Below are positions 12,989 to 25,732 of a stretch of DNA of 64,000 nt, in pieces. The DNA lies in NCBI GenBank assembly GCA_014825775.1, contig MVAQ01000029.1, positions 84,190 to 148,189 on the forward strand. The letters are read 5' to 3'. A program made the position numbers and the translations under genes. Below the pieces are notes generated by a model. It had not been told where the DNA came from and made no database searches. It saw nothing but the letters and a program-made list of their open reading frames with translations. The DNA comes from Krasilnikovozyma curviuscula. Lineage: Eukaryota > Basidiomycota > Tremellomycetes > Cystofilobasidiales > Mrakiaceae. How positions within the stretch are numbered: position 1 is the stretch's first letter; every line of letters starts with the position of its first letter.

Positions 12989-14983
12989 ATGGCTTCTCGA
13001 ATCAGCTTCTATGCTGTCAAACAAGGGAGCAGCCCAGGCATCTACACGGAATGGAGCGAAGCAGAGCTGTCGCTGAGGGTTAGTAACTTTAATTCGTTGC
13101 CTGAGTCCTCCTCACCGTCCTTGCATTCTAACTTGCTTTTCTTCTTCTCTTTCAACTCGGATGCTTGTGGTTTGCCATGTTTACCCAAATGATCTGCGTT
13201 CGTTTGTTTGTTCATCTGTGCTTGTTTCATGGCGTTTGCCGAACAGGGCCACCCTGAGCCTCTCTTCAAGACGTTCCGTACCCAGCTGGCAGCTGAGGCT
13301 TTCTTGAATGGCTGGGAGACTGGATCCTCATCGTCTGGCAGTGGTGGTCAGAGTGTGCCCTTCGGATACGGTGGCCCAACATACATCCCTCCGACGCCAG
13401 TAACTCAATTGGGCTTAGCGACCCCATTTCAAGAACAGATCTCTCGGATGAAGTACAAGGACCGTAAATCAAAGCGGCATTCTTCACGATCATCCTCTTC
13501 ACAATCTCTTTCGCTCCCTCTCCCACCATCAGAAATTTCCCCAACGTCACCCAATAATTCGTCCTCCTCTGTTGCCCTCCCGCGCCAAACCTCGACAAGC
13601 TTGGCACCGCCGACAGCCTCCCCACTGCTGTCACTAGCAATAGATCCCGTTGGTGGTCGAAGACGGTCGCCGCTGATTCAGATTGTTGTCGAGGAGGAAG
13701 AAGAGGAAGAAGCAGATGGGTCCTTAGCCGCCGCTCGATCCGGTTCGCTCGACAGCCCAGCGATGGCCTCCGAGTCTGAGACGACATCGGACTGCCATGC
13801 TGAAGGAGGTTCGTCTGGATCAAGTTCGACAAACTCAGACGACGCTATGATGAAGACGGCTGAGAGGAAGTCGAGCGTTATTTCTGGCCTTGGAGTCGCC
13901 TTCGGCGGCCTGCTTTCACCTTCGAGCGTGGGACCTCTTACCCCTCCTGGCAGTCCTGATCTGAACAACAACTCTCTCTGGGATTTGCCAAGCGGTGGAA
14001 CGGTGCCTGGTGCCTACTTGTCAGAATCAAAACCAACTTCACCAAAGGCAGTGAAGTCGAAGAAGTCTGGAAGGTTTTCTACCTCAAGACTGTCTGGCCT
14101 CTTCACCTCCTCCTCGCCCAACCTATCAGCACTAGCAGCGTCATCAAAATCACCTCCGTCGTCTAAACCGCCATCGCCGGTACCTGACTCAGCTTCGACC
14201 TCGAGGTCCACCTCACCTTCGTCCTCTGTGTACGCCACACCTTCCGATCGAACACCCACAGCAAGCACTGCACTATGGGGTCCTGAAGAAGCTTCATCAG
14301 CTCCGAATACATCGTCGGTAACAGCAGTCGCAGATGAATCTCAACATGTCTCTCCACCTCTCCTTTCACCTTCAACACCCAACCTCAACGCCCTCGTCGC
14401 CGAATCCTTCAATCGCGAAGCCTCAGGCAGCTCTCTTCCTGAGCCACCAACAGACTACTACTCGCCATTCGCAAGCGCGGCCACACCAGTGTTCAGTCGA
14501 TCGTCGTCCTCTGGCTCAGTCATCCTTCCCATGCGGTCACCATCAGCTTCTGGAACCGACCTGCTCAATCCACCGTCCATTCGATCAATTCGCCCCGTAT
14601 CCAGTGTCTCCTCTCTAGCTAGCATGAGGTCTCAGCAGTCTCTCAACCAAGAACTAGGTCTTCCACGACCCAGGTTCTACTCGTATACTAGTGAATTCGG
14701 GTCCAACGCCAGCGGCAGCAGCGTTGGTGGTGGTTCTCTCAGTGGTACACCTACACATTCAGCACCATCTTCCATCAAAAGTGGCATCACGGGGGCCGCT
14801 CGAAGTCGGATGTCTGTTCTAGTCGGTGGGGGAAGCAGCGCCGACAAGAGCGTGGCTGGGTCCATCTTGACGGTCGCTGATGAGAAGGAGGGGAAAAAGA
14901 AAAAGAAGGGCTTGAAGCACAAGATGAAGAAGATTTTCGGAGGAAACAACAACGCTGCTAGTGTCACCGGTACGAAGGCGTAA
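12989..14983 (+). CDS. Ser-rich protein with an N-terminal RNase HI hybrid-binding (caulimovirus viroplasmin-type) domain and no nuclease domain
   Basis: Two exons (intron 13079-13246) encode 608 residues. Residues 5-52 match the RNase HI N-terminal domain: ISFYAVKQGSSPGIYTEWSE, then GHPEPLFKTFRTQLAAEAFL. The intron sits inside this domain at a conserved point. In eukaryotic RNase H1 this fold binds RNA/DNA hybrids and double-stranded RNA and is followed by the catalytic RNase H fold. No DEDD-type nuclease follows here. The remaining 550 residues are low complexity, dominated by Ser, Pro and Thr, with an acidic run near 178-185 and many SP and SPxxS sites. A strongly basic stretch near 575-590 (KEGKKKKKGLKHKMKKIFGG) lies close to the end and could bind nucleic acid or acidic lipid. 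The function is unknown; a hybrid- or dsRNA-binding scaffold regulated by phosphorylation is an inference. Confidence 0.85.
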
Positions 14984-15916
14984 ACAACGGACATTTTACT
15001 TTTGTTCCACATCAGGACTTTCTTATGACCCAACTGTTCATAGCTCACACTGTCTTTTACTCGTGGACACTCCTCTCGATACATCTCCAGAAATCACATT
15101 GTATCTTTGTAGCATACTGTTTTGCATGGGCTAGCTTTGGCATTTAACAATTGTCTTTTGATTAGACTTTAGTCGCTCTTTCTAGATCAATCCTGCCTTT
15201 CAGTTCAGTCATCTTCACAGCTAATGCCTTAAACTTTTACTGGCTGTCTGTTTCCTCTGCAAGGTACTTTCCATAGGGAATCAGCCTTTGATCTCAGGTG
15301 TGATGGAGCGAAAAAGTTGCGCTGCCAGAGTATACAGACCATAAAACTTTGGGAGAAAAATTGACCAGCAACAAACTTTTCAACTCTGAATGGAAAGGTT
15401 TTAAGACTGGTTGTCTGCTTGACTGGCCACCTCAATATATTCCAGCATCAGGCGTTCCCACCAGTAGGGTGCGCTCGAGCGAGGACACAGTATTTTTCCA
15501 AGACTACAGGTAAGATACCCATCCAACATGTCATTCGAATCCTATTACTGAAATGATCTTTTTGGTACCATTTTGTAGTTTGGGTCGAAGTTTTCGAGTC
15601 CTGGAGCTCTTTTCAGCTCTTGATTTCCAACAGCATCAGCATCTCGAACTACTAACGACTTCTGCTCCGATAAGGTAAGCTGAGATGATATTGAATATCA
15701 GTAGATCTTTCAATTTCCCAAACTCTATCGAAACAGAGTCAATCAAGCTCGGATTTAGAGCTTATTCCAGAATTTTTTCTCTCCTGTAACGGCAACCTTT
15801 AACAGATCGACCTGACACCCAACTGCACTACCGCAGCGTTGCATATTCTCCAGGAGAATACGAACACTTCTAATTTCTAATTTGGTGGTCTTGCTTGGAG
15901 CTACTTGTTCGAAAAT
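14984..15916. other. Intergenic (0.9 kb) before the Sam37/metaxin gene
   Basis: The stretch is A/T-rich with no open frame resembling a known family. It should contain the polyadenylation region of the Ser-rich gene and the promoter of the metaxin homologue. Untranslated upstream exons cannot be excluded. Confidence 0.4.
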
Positions 15917-17548
15917 ATGGCTGCTCCTTCCCCTCTGATCCGTGCGTTTGCGTTTTCCTAACCCCTATGTTCAGAAATGTCCAGATCAGCTCACATGTAT
16001 CTTTCTTTTACTTTGATATGCTCAGTGCATACTACACCACCCCCTCCATCTTACCCATTGCCGTCACTGTCCCCACCTGAAATATTTCTCTCTTGCTACC
16101 TGCAACTTGTCCTCCCACGCTCGCAATCGTACTACCTCCTCAGTTCACCTTACCCATCACCGGACTCTTCGCCGTCTGGTTCTCTACCATTTCTGCAACA
16201 CGGAGCCAAAGTCGTCGCCGGAACCGACGCCGTGGTGAAGTACCTGAAACAGTTGGATCTGAAGGAGGTCGAGAAGACAGATAGCCCTCCAGTCAGTCCT
16301 ATTGATGGGGCTTTCGCTCAAGAGAAAATTGGAAATCGGAATAGCAATGATGATGGGAGAATTGTTGATTTGGACGATGGGCTGAGTAAGCGGGAGAAGG
16401 CAGAAGTTGTCGCATGGAAAGCTCTCATTGATGGTGAATTGGCAGATCTGGTGGTAAGTGAATGCTTATTAGCTCATACACTTGTAAGAGCCACGCTAAT
16501 TTCATTCATAATGCTGCTTCTTCTATTGTTGCCAGAACTTCACCCTTTATTCTTTGCCCGAAAATTGGAAGACGATTCACATGCACCTCGCATCTCAACT
16601 CCCCTTCCCACAGTCTTTTTACCAACCGTTGCGAATTCGATCACTCCACCAACCACGACTCACCGCTGTTGGACTCTGGAACGTTGGTGGGCTACAAGGT
16701 CATGAGAAAGACGAGGAGGTCGTAGAGGGTAGTGTGACGAAAGCGAAGAAAGTCCTTTCTTCGAGAGAGAAGCTGGAGAAGGAAGCTGGTAAAATGGGGA
16801 AGAAGTTTTATGAGGACCAGGTGTGTCTCATTTTAAATCTGAGACTGTAATATTGTGACGTTTCACTGACTTACTATTCGCTGGTTCGACGCAGATCATC
16901 GCTCGAGCTACACCAACCCTCACCTCACTCTCAAACCTCCTATCAACATCAGACTTTGTTTTCAATTCATCAACACCTACAACTCTCGACATTTACATCT
17001 TCTCCCACCTTTCTCTCCTCCTCCTACCAGATCACCCTTGCAACCTTATCGCAGACCACATCCGCCAGACATATCCAACCCTCGTTGTCCACACAATGAG
17101 GATATTAGGCATGTCCTTCCCACCCGGAAGTCTTGCGAGCTGGCCAAGTCGGCTGATACCGGAGGGCAACAGCGGGCTGTTGAGTTTGGTCGAGACGAGG
17201 CCCACGTTGTGGAACTTGGGAAGGACGGCGGTGGGGGTTATACCCACGCTTGCCGGCCATTGGTTTGGATTTGAGTCTCCTCCGTTATCTTCAACAGTTT
17301 CGTCTTCAAGCAGGTCACCAAAAGATAAGAAGAAGGCGAAGCCCACGAAGGAAGAGCTCAGTCTCCGACGAGGTCGTAGGTGGTGGTTTGCAGGCGCTGC
17401 ATTGGGGATGATCGCCTATCTCTTTGCGAGTGGTATCATTGAGATTGAGTTTGAGGATGGGGATGAGGAATACGAAGAGCAATATTACGAGGATGAAGAG
17501 GTCTTGCAGGAGGAGTTGGACGGCGAGATTGAAGACGACGACGATTGA
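15917..17548 (+). CDS. SAM37: Sam37/metaxin-family subunit of the mitochondrial sorting and assembly machinery
   Basis: Four exons (15917-15941, 16026-16453, 16536-16820, 16895-17548) give 463 residues. The short first exon reads MAAPSPLI and splices in phase to LHTTPPPPSYPLPSLSPPE. This parallels the LHVWxxxxGLPS opening of metaxins and fixed the start. The thioredoxin-like part has GSLPFLQHGAKVVAGTDAVVKYL, and the GST-C-like helical part includes NFTLYSLPENWKTIH. Near the C-terminus a single membrane segment (WWFAGAALGMIAYLFASGII) is followed by a very acidic tail of about 35 residues. Sam37 sits on the cytosolic face of the outer membrane with Sam50 and Sam35 and helps release beta-barrel precursors. 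Sequence conservation in this family is low, so the call rests on the N-terminal pattern, the size and the anchor. Confidence 0.75.
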
Positions 17549-18028
17549 TAATTCGCGGCAATATAACTAAACCGAACTACTACAACCACTCCATTTTTGG
17601 TGTTTGTGAAAGGATTCCAGCTCTTGAGTAGTCAAAACCTTATCCCTGGAGATGTAGTCAGTGTAGCCATTGTAACAAAAAAATCACTCACTCAGTGAAC
17701 TTGTTTTGATTCAAACAGAGGCAAGTGCTGAGGATTGAAGGATAAGGAACTAAAATAACTGTCTAAAAAGCAGTAGCAAAGCTTTATAAAGCAGCTTGTG
17801 GATGTTTGTCTACAAATTCCGAGGAAAGAACCTACATTGGGCGCTTTTTGGAGAGTGCAAGGGGCGCCGGATAGAGATTCGAGCTTAACTGTGGCATATT
17901 CGATTAAAGTCAGAACGATATGTATCTCATCTAGCACATTTCCTTCAACCAAGCAAGTCAAACGGCAATAAAGATTCTACAATTTGAAGGACAACCCATC
18001 TGAAGTGTGACACAACACCGGATGGTAT
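17549..18028. other. Convergent 3' region between the metaxin and allantoate-permease genes
   Basis: Two genes converge across 480 bp. No coding potential, hairpin or repeat stands out. Confidence 0.5.
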
Positions 18029-20520
18029 TTACAAAGGATATCTGAAGGATCTCAACTGCTTGTCTGTCAGATCCATGAACTCCTCGTTTTCGACGTGATG
18101 GTGGATAATTCCAGCTACAAAGATTAGATTATTGACGTCAATAAGCGGAGTGATTATAAAGTTGAGAATGAGACTCACCAGCAGCATCAGCAGCATCTTG
18201 GGCATCACGTTGCTTGTTCCATCTCCAGTGAATGAACTCGAGGAGGAGAATCAAGAGACCAGACACAGCAATGAAAGCCAGCATGATATATTTGGCAACG
18301 TAATACTGAAAAAGAAGTAGAGTATCAGCCTCGTAAATTTCACACTGTTGCATAAACTTCAGAGAACTCACGTTTGGAGCTTGGTTCGCTTGGAAGGTCT
18401 GAGGACCGATCAAATTGCCCACAGCAAACCTAAAATCATTTCCCAACAACACACGAAGTCAAAGTCAGAAGAGGGGGAGCAATGACATCCGCTGGTAACA
18501 CAAAAATTGAAGAATAACTCACCCAGCCTGATAAGCACAGTTGAAATAGAATCTCTTGGTGGTTCCGCCGACTCCAGCAGTACAGTATGTGATCAAAAAG
18601 ATAACACAGATTGGGTACTGCAAAGTGAGTACGTATCCAACGTATCTGATGAACACATACGATTTATGAGTGAGAGATTATTCCTCGAGGCGTTCTGCTA
18701 CAGAGATTGAGTCGACACACCGAGCACCGAACGAATGAGCAGGGATAGCCAGCATCATAATGGCCCCAACAACACCAACTAAACAAGCCAAGGCACCGGC
18801 AACACCTCTTGTCCACTTCTTCGCCATGTAGATGAAGACAGGGATGAGGAGGAGTTCAAACGACCCAGGAACCATTCCGAGCAAAGTAGATCTAGCGGTA
18901 GAAAATCCAAAGCCTTTAATGATTGTGGGACCTGTTCGAGAATAAATGATAATATTGAGTCAGAAGGAACGTCTCCAGTCTGAAACACCGGATCTCAGAA
19001 TGAGCCGACAAGTGATCGATCCACTGGTCTATTGAGCTGTAGATAGAATATGGCTCTTACCGAAAGCAGTTAGTCCACCGTTGGGGAGACCTGTGGAGAC
19101 CAACACGAGGAAGATCAAGTAGAACCTTGGATCCCTGAGCGCCTCCACGAGTTGGTCCTTGTTAAAGGCCCACTTCTCCGAACCAAGCTTGGAGTCTCTT
19201 AATCTTTCGAGAGCAATGACCTTCTCATCGTCAGTGAGCCACACAGCCTCAGTTGCTATAAAAGAGAAAGGAGAATCTGAGATTGAGCCAATGAGGAGCT
19301 ACCCAGCCATGGGTTGAACTTACGAGTCGCTTGGAGGAAGAAGAACATGAACACGCCGAGAGTGAGGGTAAGGCCACCGTAGAAGATAAAGATGCCTCTC
19401 CACGCAAAGGGACCAGCATGATAAAAGCACCACCCAAAAAAGCCTCCCAAAGCGGATGCCATTGCTGAAGACGCATACCACAGGCCGACTCGCAGGACCT
19501 GTTCATCGGCCGTGTAGAATGAACCAGTGATAGCGAACACCGCTGGTACAGTGCAGACTTCAATCCACCCAAGTAAAACACGGCAGACAGCCAGTCCAGC
19601 GAAGTTTGAGCACCCAGCGCTGATGGCGGCATGTCAGCGCATTGTAAACATGCTTTCCGCAAGCAGAGACTTACTGGCAAGCAACCACAATACCCCAAAA
19701 CATAGTCATGATAGAGAAGTATTTTGCCAGGGGGAATTTTTGGAGAAAGTAGGTAGCTGGGATATCACCGCCGACTTGTGCCATAAGAAAAAAAACAAGC
19801 GCTCTTAGCCACCAAACGTGTAGATGCCCCCTCTTCCCTAATGCTAGTTGTACTCACGGTAACCGAAGTACACTAAGGATCCAAGCCAAGAGTATTCACT
19901 GGCAGTCAGGTGGGTTGCGGTCTTGATGCCTAGGAGAAAAAGAAAAAAAAAGGAAGCGGGGGAGGGGGGTTAGGACCGCGACGACGACTCCTACAGTTCC
20001 AGAACTGGGGAACATAGCCATAGCAGACATACCTTCGATAGCGGCATATGATAAACTGTTTTTGTCCATCAATTGGAGCATGTACACTGTGCATAAAATC
20101 AAATCGGAAAGAGTCAGCGCTGCGTTCCGACTGCCTTGCTCGGCCTTTCCAAGGCCTCTCAGAGGTCAAACGACAAGGAGATGATAATGTCGTCAAAACA
20201 GAATAAAGAACTTACCAATGAAGACAAAAGTCATGACATGCCAGTCGATCTTTCTCAGCACTCTCTTCGCCTCCGCAGAGTTTGGGTCAAAAGCCTCTCC
20301 TCTGTGGTGGGCAAGGAGCTCGAGTGCCTTGTCGTGTTCAGCCTGCTTAACATCGACACCAATCTCAGCTAGGACTTTGGTCTCAATCACTGGACCCTGT
20401 AAAGATTCGATAACAAAAGGGGTGTCAATGCCTCCGGTAGCCACCACTGAACGATGAGTCACTTTTAAGCAGAGAGACGAGACTAACTTTCTCAGAGTCG
20501 TTCTCATCGATGTTTGACAT
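18029..20520 (-). CDS. MFS transporter of the Dal5/Tna1 anion:cation symporter family (allantoate-permease-like)
   Basis: The first exon MSNIDENDSEK (20520-20488) splices in phase 0 to GPVIETKVLAEIGVDVKQAE. A long acidic cytosolic N-terminus then leads to RVLRKIDWHVMTFVF and the first membrane segment with VYMLQLMDKNSLSYAAIEG. This KIDW plus YxLQxxDKxxLxYA pattern is the signature of Dal5, Tna1 and Vht1 relatives. Twelve spans are expected, and about ten introns interrupt them. A central cytosolic loop carries LTDDEKVIALERLR, also family-typical. The last exon encodes a hydrophilic tail ending DLTDKQLRSFRYPL. Members import small carboxylates or vitamins (allantoate, nicotinate, pantothenate, biotin) with protons at the plasma membrane. 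The substrate cannot be assigned. Confidence 0.88.
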
Positions 20521-23133
20521 CCTAGGTAAGCCTACAGTTGGAGATAGCGTTTCTTTAGGTGTTGGTTGATGGTTACTGGGCTGCTGGGGTAATGATATAG
20601 ACTCGCGACCGTTCACGGAAGAGAGCCGCTCAGGGAAAACGGCGGGCAAGAGGATAGTCGAGGCAAACCAGTACAACGTACCAAAATAGAACACCATTGT
20701 ATCGAGCAAACGAAGGAAACGATGAAATATGTGGAGGTGTAAAATTGAAAAAGACGGACCTCGGAAGTGGTATTTGCCCTACCGAGGTCCGTTTTGTTGC
20801 CCAGGTAGTTGTGAGAGCGGTCCACAAGTGCAGTTTGATGACCGCCATGGGGTTGGAGTGGAGCATGTCAGTCAGCTTGTAAACGAATATATATTATATA
20901 TATATATATAAATATCTTGTCTTGCGGTGGCAGTGGTCGCAACAAAATGAATGAACCGAGAAAACATAGCTTTTACTTCAATTCTTGCTCGAAAATTGAT
21001 GGTGAAGAGATTGCAGATGACACCAAGAAATTGTAAAGAACAATTTGATCAAGAAGTTTGATTATGAGACAGATGGCCACTGGTTGTTCGATCAACAAAG
21101 TTGATTGCGACGTCGCGTGCAAGTCGCATGTCGACTAGACATCCGATACATCACAAAACCCTCACAAGATCTACCACTATTATTCCGAGTGATTTTCCTT
21201 GTCCTTTGACTCTGACGGACGCTTATTACCTGGCAGTTCTTGTCAATCGGCTGAAGAATCCGCCTTTGCAATTCTTTTGCAGCACCTCGTTCGCTATTAC
21301 CAACCCTAGATCCAGCTCATTGAATTTGGTCGTATGTCGCGCAAGAATGGTTCACTCTAAGATTTAGTGCTTTCACCAGCGTAGTGGGACAAACATACAA
21401 GCCTTGTGTCGAAGACTAGACGAGATGTTAAGGTTAGAGAGATAGAATAGTGTAGGTGAATCTATTGATAGTGGGCATTGGTGTCGCTACCAAATAGTGA
21501 AAAGAAAAGGAAATCATTATTCAGAGAAAATGACAAAAGCTTGGAGTTATTCGCAGAGTTTGCAAGGGAGGGGCCACATATCTAGAGCCGAAGTGTATTC
21601 AGCGAGCCGATTTGCCAGGAATCGCCCAATCAGCAACTTAGAGGATGGTTTACTCGATAAGGAGATTGCATACACCGGAGGACCCCAGTAATGAAAGGAC
21701 CCATTGGTGCCATTTGTGTATATCTCGAACGGGCCTTTAGCCTCAATAAAATCGCAAAGAAGAACTAGTGCGACTTCCTCTCTGCTGAAGCAGATATCCA
21801 CCATGATTTTAGAGTGTATTGGAATCACCTTGTTCGTTCAGCGTGTGTCTTCGCTAACCTAGAAGTTGAGGTCAATTTGGTTGGTAGAGACATCTCCAAG
21901 GGGAATCTTTTGCCTCTTCTCCACCTGATTTCTTTTTCTTTGAATTTTTCTCTTCTTAAACTATCAACACTAACTGCAATTGAGACTCAGCATCAGATTG
22001 TTTCTCTAACTGAGCTTGTCTACTTTCAGCCCTTTTAGCATGCGGTGCGTTTGATTCTGGTTCTCCCCGCTGTTTTCTGTATTCTCCATCTGGAGCCAAC
22101 TTTCCTGACTCTGATGTTTTCTGGGACAGACTCTCTGTACATTTCATAGCTTCATGAGATTCTAAGCCTCTTGAACGGTTTTATGTTTTTATTCTCTTGG
22201 AGGAAGCGTCTGTGAGTCGAAGAAAGAGTCCCACCCCGCCAATCTTGCCTCTCGACGTTCAGTATGTGAATAGATAATCATGGCTATGGGTCTATCCTAG
22301 GTTGTGACATCCAGTCAAAAGCAAAGAGGTACGTACGAATGATTCGAGATATGTGCTCCATTTCCTTCATCTTTATGTTGCGCCGGTTATCTCTGTGATA
22401 GGTGTCTTCTTGCTTTTAGTTAATCGTTAGGTAGCACTGCATAAGCCATAGTTAAGTATTGTCTACGCTTGACAGCGCACGGATACGTACAAAGTGCACG
22501 TCAACCTGGCTTAAGGTAAGTTTCCGAGTATTCGCACGTTTCGCTTTCACTTCTCCTCACCAACTAAGACCGGTAGTAACCAATGTAAGAAAACACCTTT
22601 GTCCTTTCCTCCTTTAGGTAACTTTTTTACCGATGAGGACGTCGATGTTGCCAGGCCGGAATTATCGGATGATCAGCTCCGCGTACCACCGCACCCGAGT
22701 TGTCGATGTTTGTTTTGTTCGATTGGCATGGTTTGTTCTTTTCGAAGTGACAAGAAAACGTCAGACTGAACATCATTTAACCTACTTCTCATCCCAACAG
22801 ACTCTTCAGACATTTTGTCAGAAGTTCCCACTGACAGCAAAACTCATAACCTTGCCGAAGTCTCATCTGGGGCACCTCGATATGGCCAACCCGCCTCCTT
22901 GGAAGACACACGCAGCCCCTCGTAACGACGATCCTCCCTTACTGGATACTCCATTGGGGCACAAAACACCATCCGGAGGTCGTTTTCCTCACCACTGTCT
23001 ACCAGCTTTTCGGTGAGTTTTCGAAGATACTTATAGTCACGGATTTAACAGAGTTGGGATTGATTCTTTCCTCTTTTCACTTATTTCAGTCCTAGTACCT
23101 TGATCCTCTGAAACTACACTTTATTGAGTCAAA
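20521..23133. other. 2.6-kb divergent intergenic region between two MFS transporter genes
   Basis: This is the longest gene-free stretch of the window. It lies between the start codons of two divergently transcribed transporters, so it contains both promoters and possibly shared control sites. It includes a TA-rich microsatellite at 20887-20914. Open frames of up to about 127 codons (for example 22633-23016) have no family resemblance and are treated as leader or chance sequence. Confidence 0.5.
20887..20914. repeat. TA dinucleotide microsatellite
   Basis: Alternating TA runs for about 28 bp, some 370 bp upstream of the minus-strand permease start. It could supply a TATA-like element on the minus strand, but nothing in the sequence proves this. 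Confidence 0.7.
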
Positions 23134-25732
23134 ATGGGTCTCAGCGCATGGAGAGTGCGTCCTTCCTCCTCCACATTTGTCTGCTGCTCACCACCGTAGC
23201 TGACCCAGCTTTGACTCTGGACTGGAAATAACAGGATCTCACACCCACACTGATAGCAGTATCATTCTTTGCCTCCCTTGGTTCGCTTTCATTTGGGTAC
23301 GATGTCAGTAATTTTCGCTTGTAGAATACCGTGCCGGTCTATTGTGTCTGACATTCTCAATGCTCTTTCTTTTTCTCTCTGTGCTTAAATGTAGAATGGC
23401 TGGTGGGGGACTATTTTGGGGGCTACATGTAGGCTCTCTGAATTTCTCTGTCATCTGTGTTTGTTCAATCTCTGACTTGCTCTCATATTTCCGCCCCAGA
23501 CTTCAACGATGAGTTCGGTTCTCTCACCACCGACGGCGGCAAAACACACACCTTGTCCTCCCAGGAACAATCATCTGGAACAGCCCTTGGTACAGCTGGA
23601 ATCATGATTGGTGAGTCAGCAATGTGTTTCCTTTTCATATTTGCCGGGGTCTCAAGGACAAAACACCGAGCCGCTGCTGACACTTCGTTTTAAAAACATA
23701 GGTTGCCTGTTCGCATCGCAACTAAATGAGGCTGTTGGTAGGAAAAATGTCTTCGTCATCCTCGGTGGTGTTGGTATTATCGGTGCGCTTATCCAGGCGA
23801 CGTCGACGATCCACCATTCGTTTTGGCAGCTCATCGCTGGAAAGATTATCTTGAACATTTCTGTCGGTTTAGCAGCATCGTAAGCCTACTCTATTTACAC
23901 TTCTTGGAGCCAGATGATGACATGCTGATCGGCTGAACGGCTCATTGTGTTTTTTTGTTGTTGACAGGTGCGTCGGTGTTTACCTTGCAGAATGCTCTCC
24001 GCCATCAGCTAGAGGATTCCTGCTGGGTTTCTACTCCATTTCTCAAAACATAGGATACATAATCGCAGCTGGAACTACGTATGGAGTCGTGTACCGGGAA
24101 GGTACGTTCTATTTTCGTAACAAGCTGCAATCGACATCACTAATTTCTTTCAAATTTAGATTCCCTCAACTGGATGCTCCCTATCTGTCTACAATTCATT
24201 GTTCCATCAATTATCATGATTGGTTCACCTTTCCTCCCTGAATCACCCCGATGGCTGGTCAGTAAAGGCCGCAACGAAGAGGCAGCCAGTTCGATCCGCA
24301 AACTTCGTGGTCTGAAAGCTGGCGAGGACAGCTTGATTGAGGACGAGGTAATGGAGATCCAGGCTTCATATGAGGAGCAGAGGAGAATCCACCATGGTGT
24401 TGGCGTGAGTAATATCTTTCCGTTGCGGTGGAGTATACAGGTCGCTGATCTGTTGACACTTCCTCTGCAATTTTTCAAGTGGATAGAGCTGTTTAAGGGC
24501 GCCAACCGCCGCCGTACACTAATTGCAATTGGAATACAGTGTCTCCAACAAGCTCAAGGAGTCAGTTTTGTTGTAAGCAATGGTTTTTATGTTTGAAACA
24601 GCAATGAAGCGAGCGCTGACCGCCCATCTCTTCCTCAGTCGAATTTCTTGCTAGTTTTATTCGAGCAGATTGGTATCCAAAATGCATACCTCATTGTTCT
24701 TATGAGTTAGTATTATTCCCTGTTAGTTCGTATTGTGTATGGGTGTGACTGACACATTCTTGTGCCGCTCCAATTTCAGTTTACGTCGATTTGTTCGTGT
24801 TCTCGTTTGGAAACTTTATTCTTCCAGATAAATTCGGACGAAGAACCCTTCTGCTGGTAGGATCATTTGTCATGACCTCATGCATGTTGATAGTCGCTGC
24901 TGTCTCCACCGTGGAAGCCTCTCCAACCGGAAAGCTCGCCAACCTCCTAATTGCGTCCATCTTCATCTGGGTCGCCGTTTTCTCCTGCACTTGGAGCTCA
25001 ATGGTGAATTCTTTTCAGTTGGGTTTTAAATTCCGCATAACTAATCAACTGGCTTGGAATTGATAGATCTGGACAATTTGTGGTGAAATCAGCTCTAACC
25101 CGCTCAGGGAAAAGACGATGGCACTTTCTGCCTTTTGTGGTTTCGCTGTCGGCCTTATAATCAACTTCGTGGTACCCTACATTGTGAGTCTACACCATTT
25201 CTTCAGAAGACGCGACTTTGCATCTAGATGTCCAGAGTGACGCGACCTGAAACTAACGTTGACTCATCTTGTAACTACAGCAAAACGCTCAGTATGCAAA
25301 TCTCGGAGGACAAATTGGATATATTTGGTTCGGTGAGTGCATCCATGATCTTTTGACGTTCAGAGCTTGTCGCTAAAGCTGCATCGTCTATCCCATTTAC
25401 AAAAGGGTTCTCCTTTATTTCTTGGTTTTTCGCCTTCTTCTTTGTCCCAGAAACTAAGAACAGGACTCTCGGTACGTCTCCTTCGTTAAACAAACTCATG
25501 CTGCTTCATTCTCTGATATTCTTGTTGCTCAACCATCACAGAGGAGCTCGACCATATGTTCGAAGCCCGTGTACCTACACGCCAGTTTTCAACATACGAC
25601 ACTTCTGCCATTGTTGCGCAGAAGCTTGACCTTATTCCCAACCCTACCAACATAAAAAAGGCCGCAGGAGAGTCCCAGCACATTGATAACCCTCAGAAGG
25701 AGTATGGAAATCAGCGGGCGAGCAGCGAGTAA
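23134..25732 (+). CDS. MFS sugar transporter (sugar porter family)
   Basis: The gene starts MGLSAWR and is divided by about ten introns. Family marks are the first membrane segment with FASLGSLSFGYDNGWWG, the loop LNEAVGRKNVF between TM2 and TM3, VYLAECSPPSARG, and the PESPRWLVSKGR motif after TM6. Also present are DKFGRRTLLLVG in the second half, and FVPETKNRTLEELDHMFEAR after TM12. These are the conserved charged motifs of fungal hexose and disaccharide proton symporters at the plasma membrane. The cytosolic tail of about 55 residues ends NQRASSE. The GYDNGWWG and NDEFGSL segments are common in fungal sugar transporters, but the transported sugar cannot be told by eye. The first coding exon is only seven codons long. 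Confidence 0.9.

Noticed and set aside
13266..13832. 188-codon open frame antisense to the Ser-rich gene
   Set aside because: It mirrors the biased composition of the sense strand and has no splice logic or family match.
22633..23016. 127-codon frame upstream of the sugar transporter
   Set aside because: No recognisable motif. It is likely 5' leader or intergenic sequence; a leader exon role cannot be shown.
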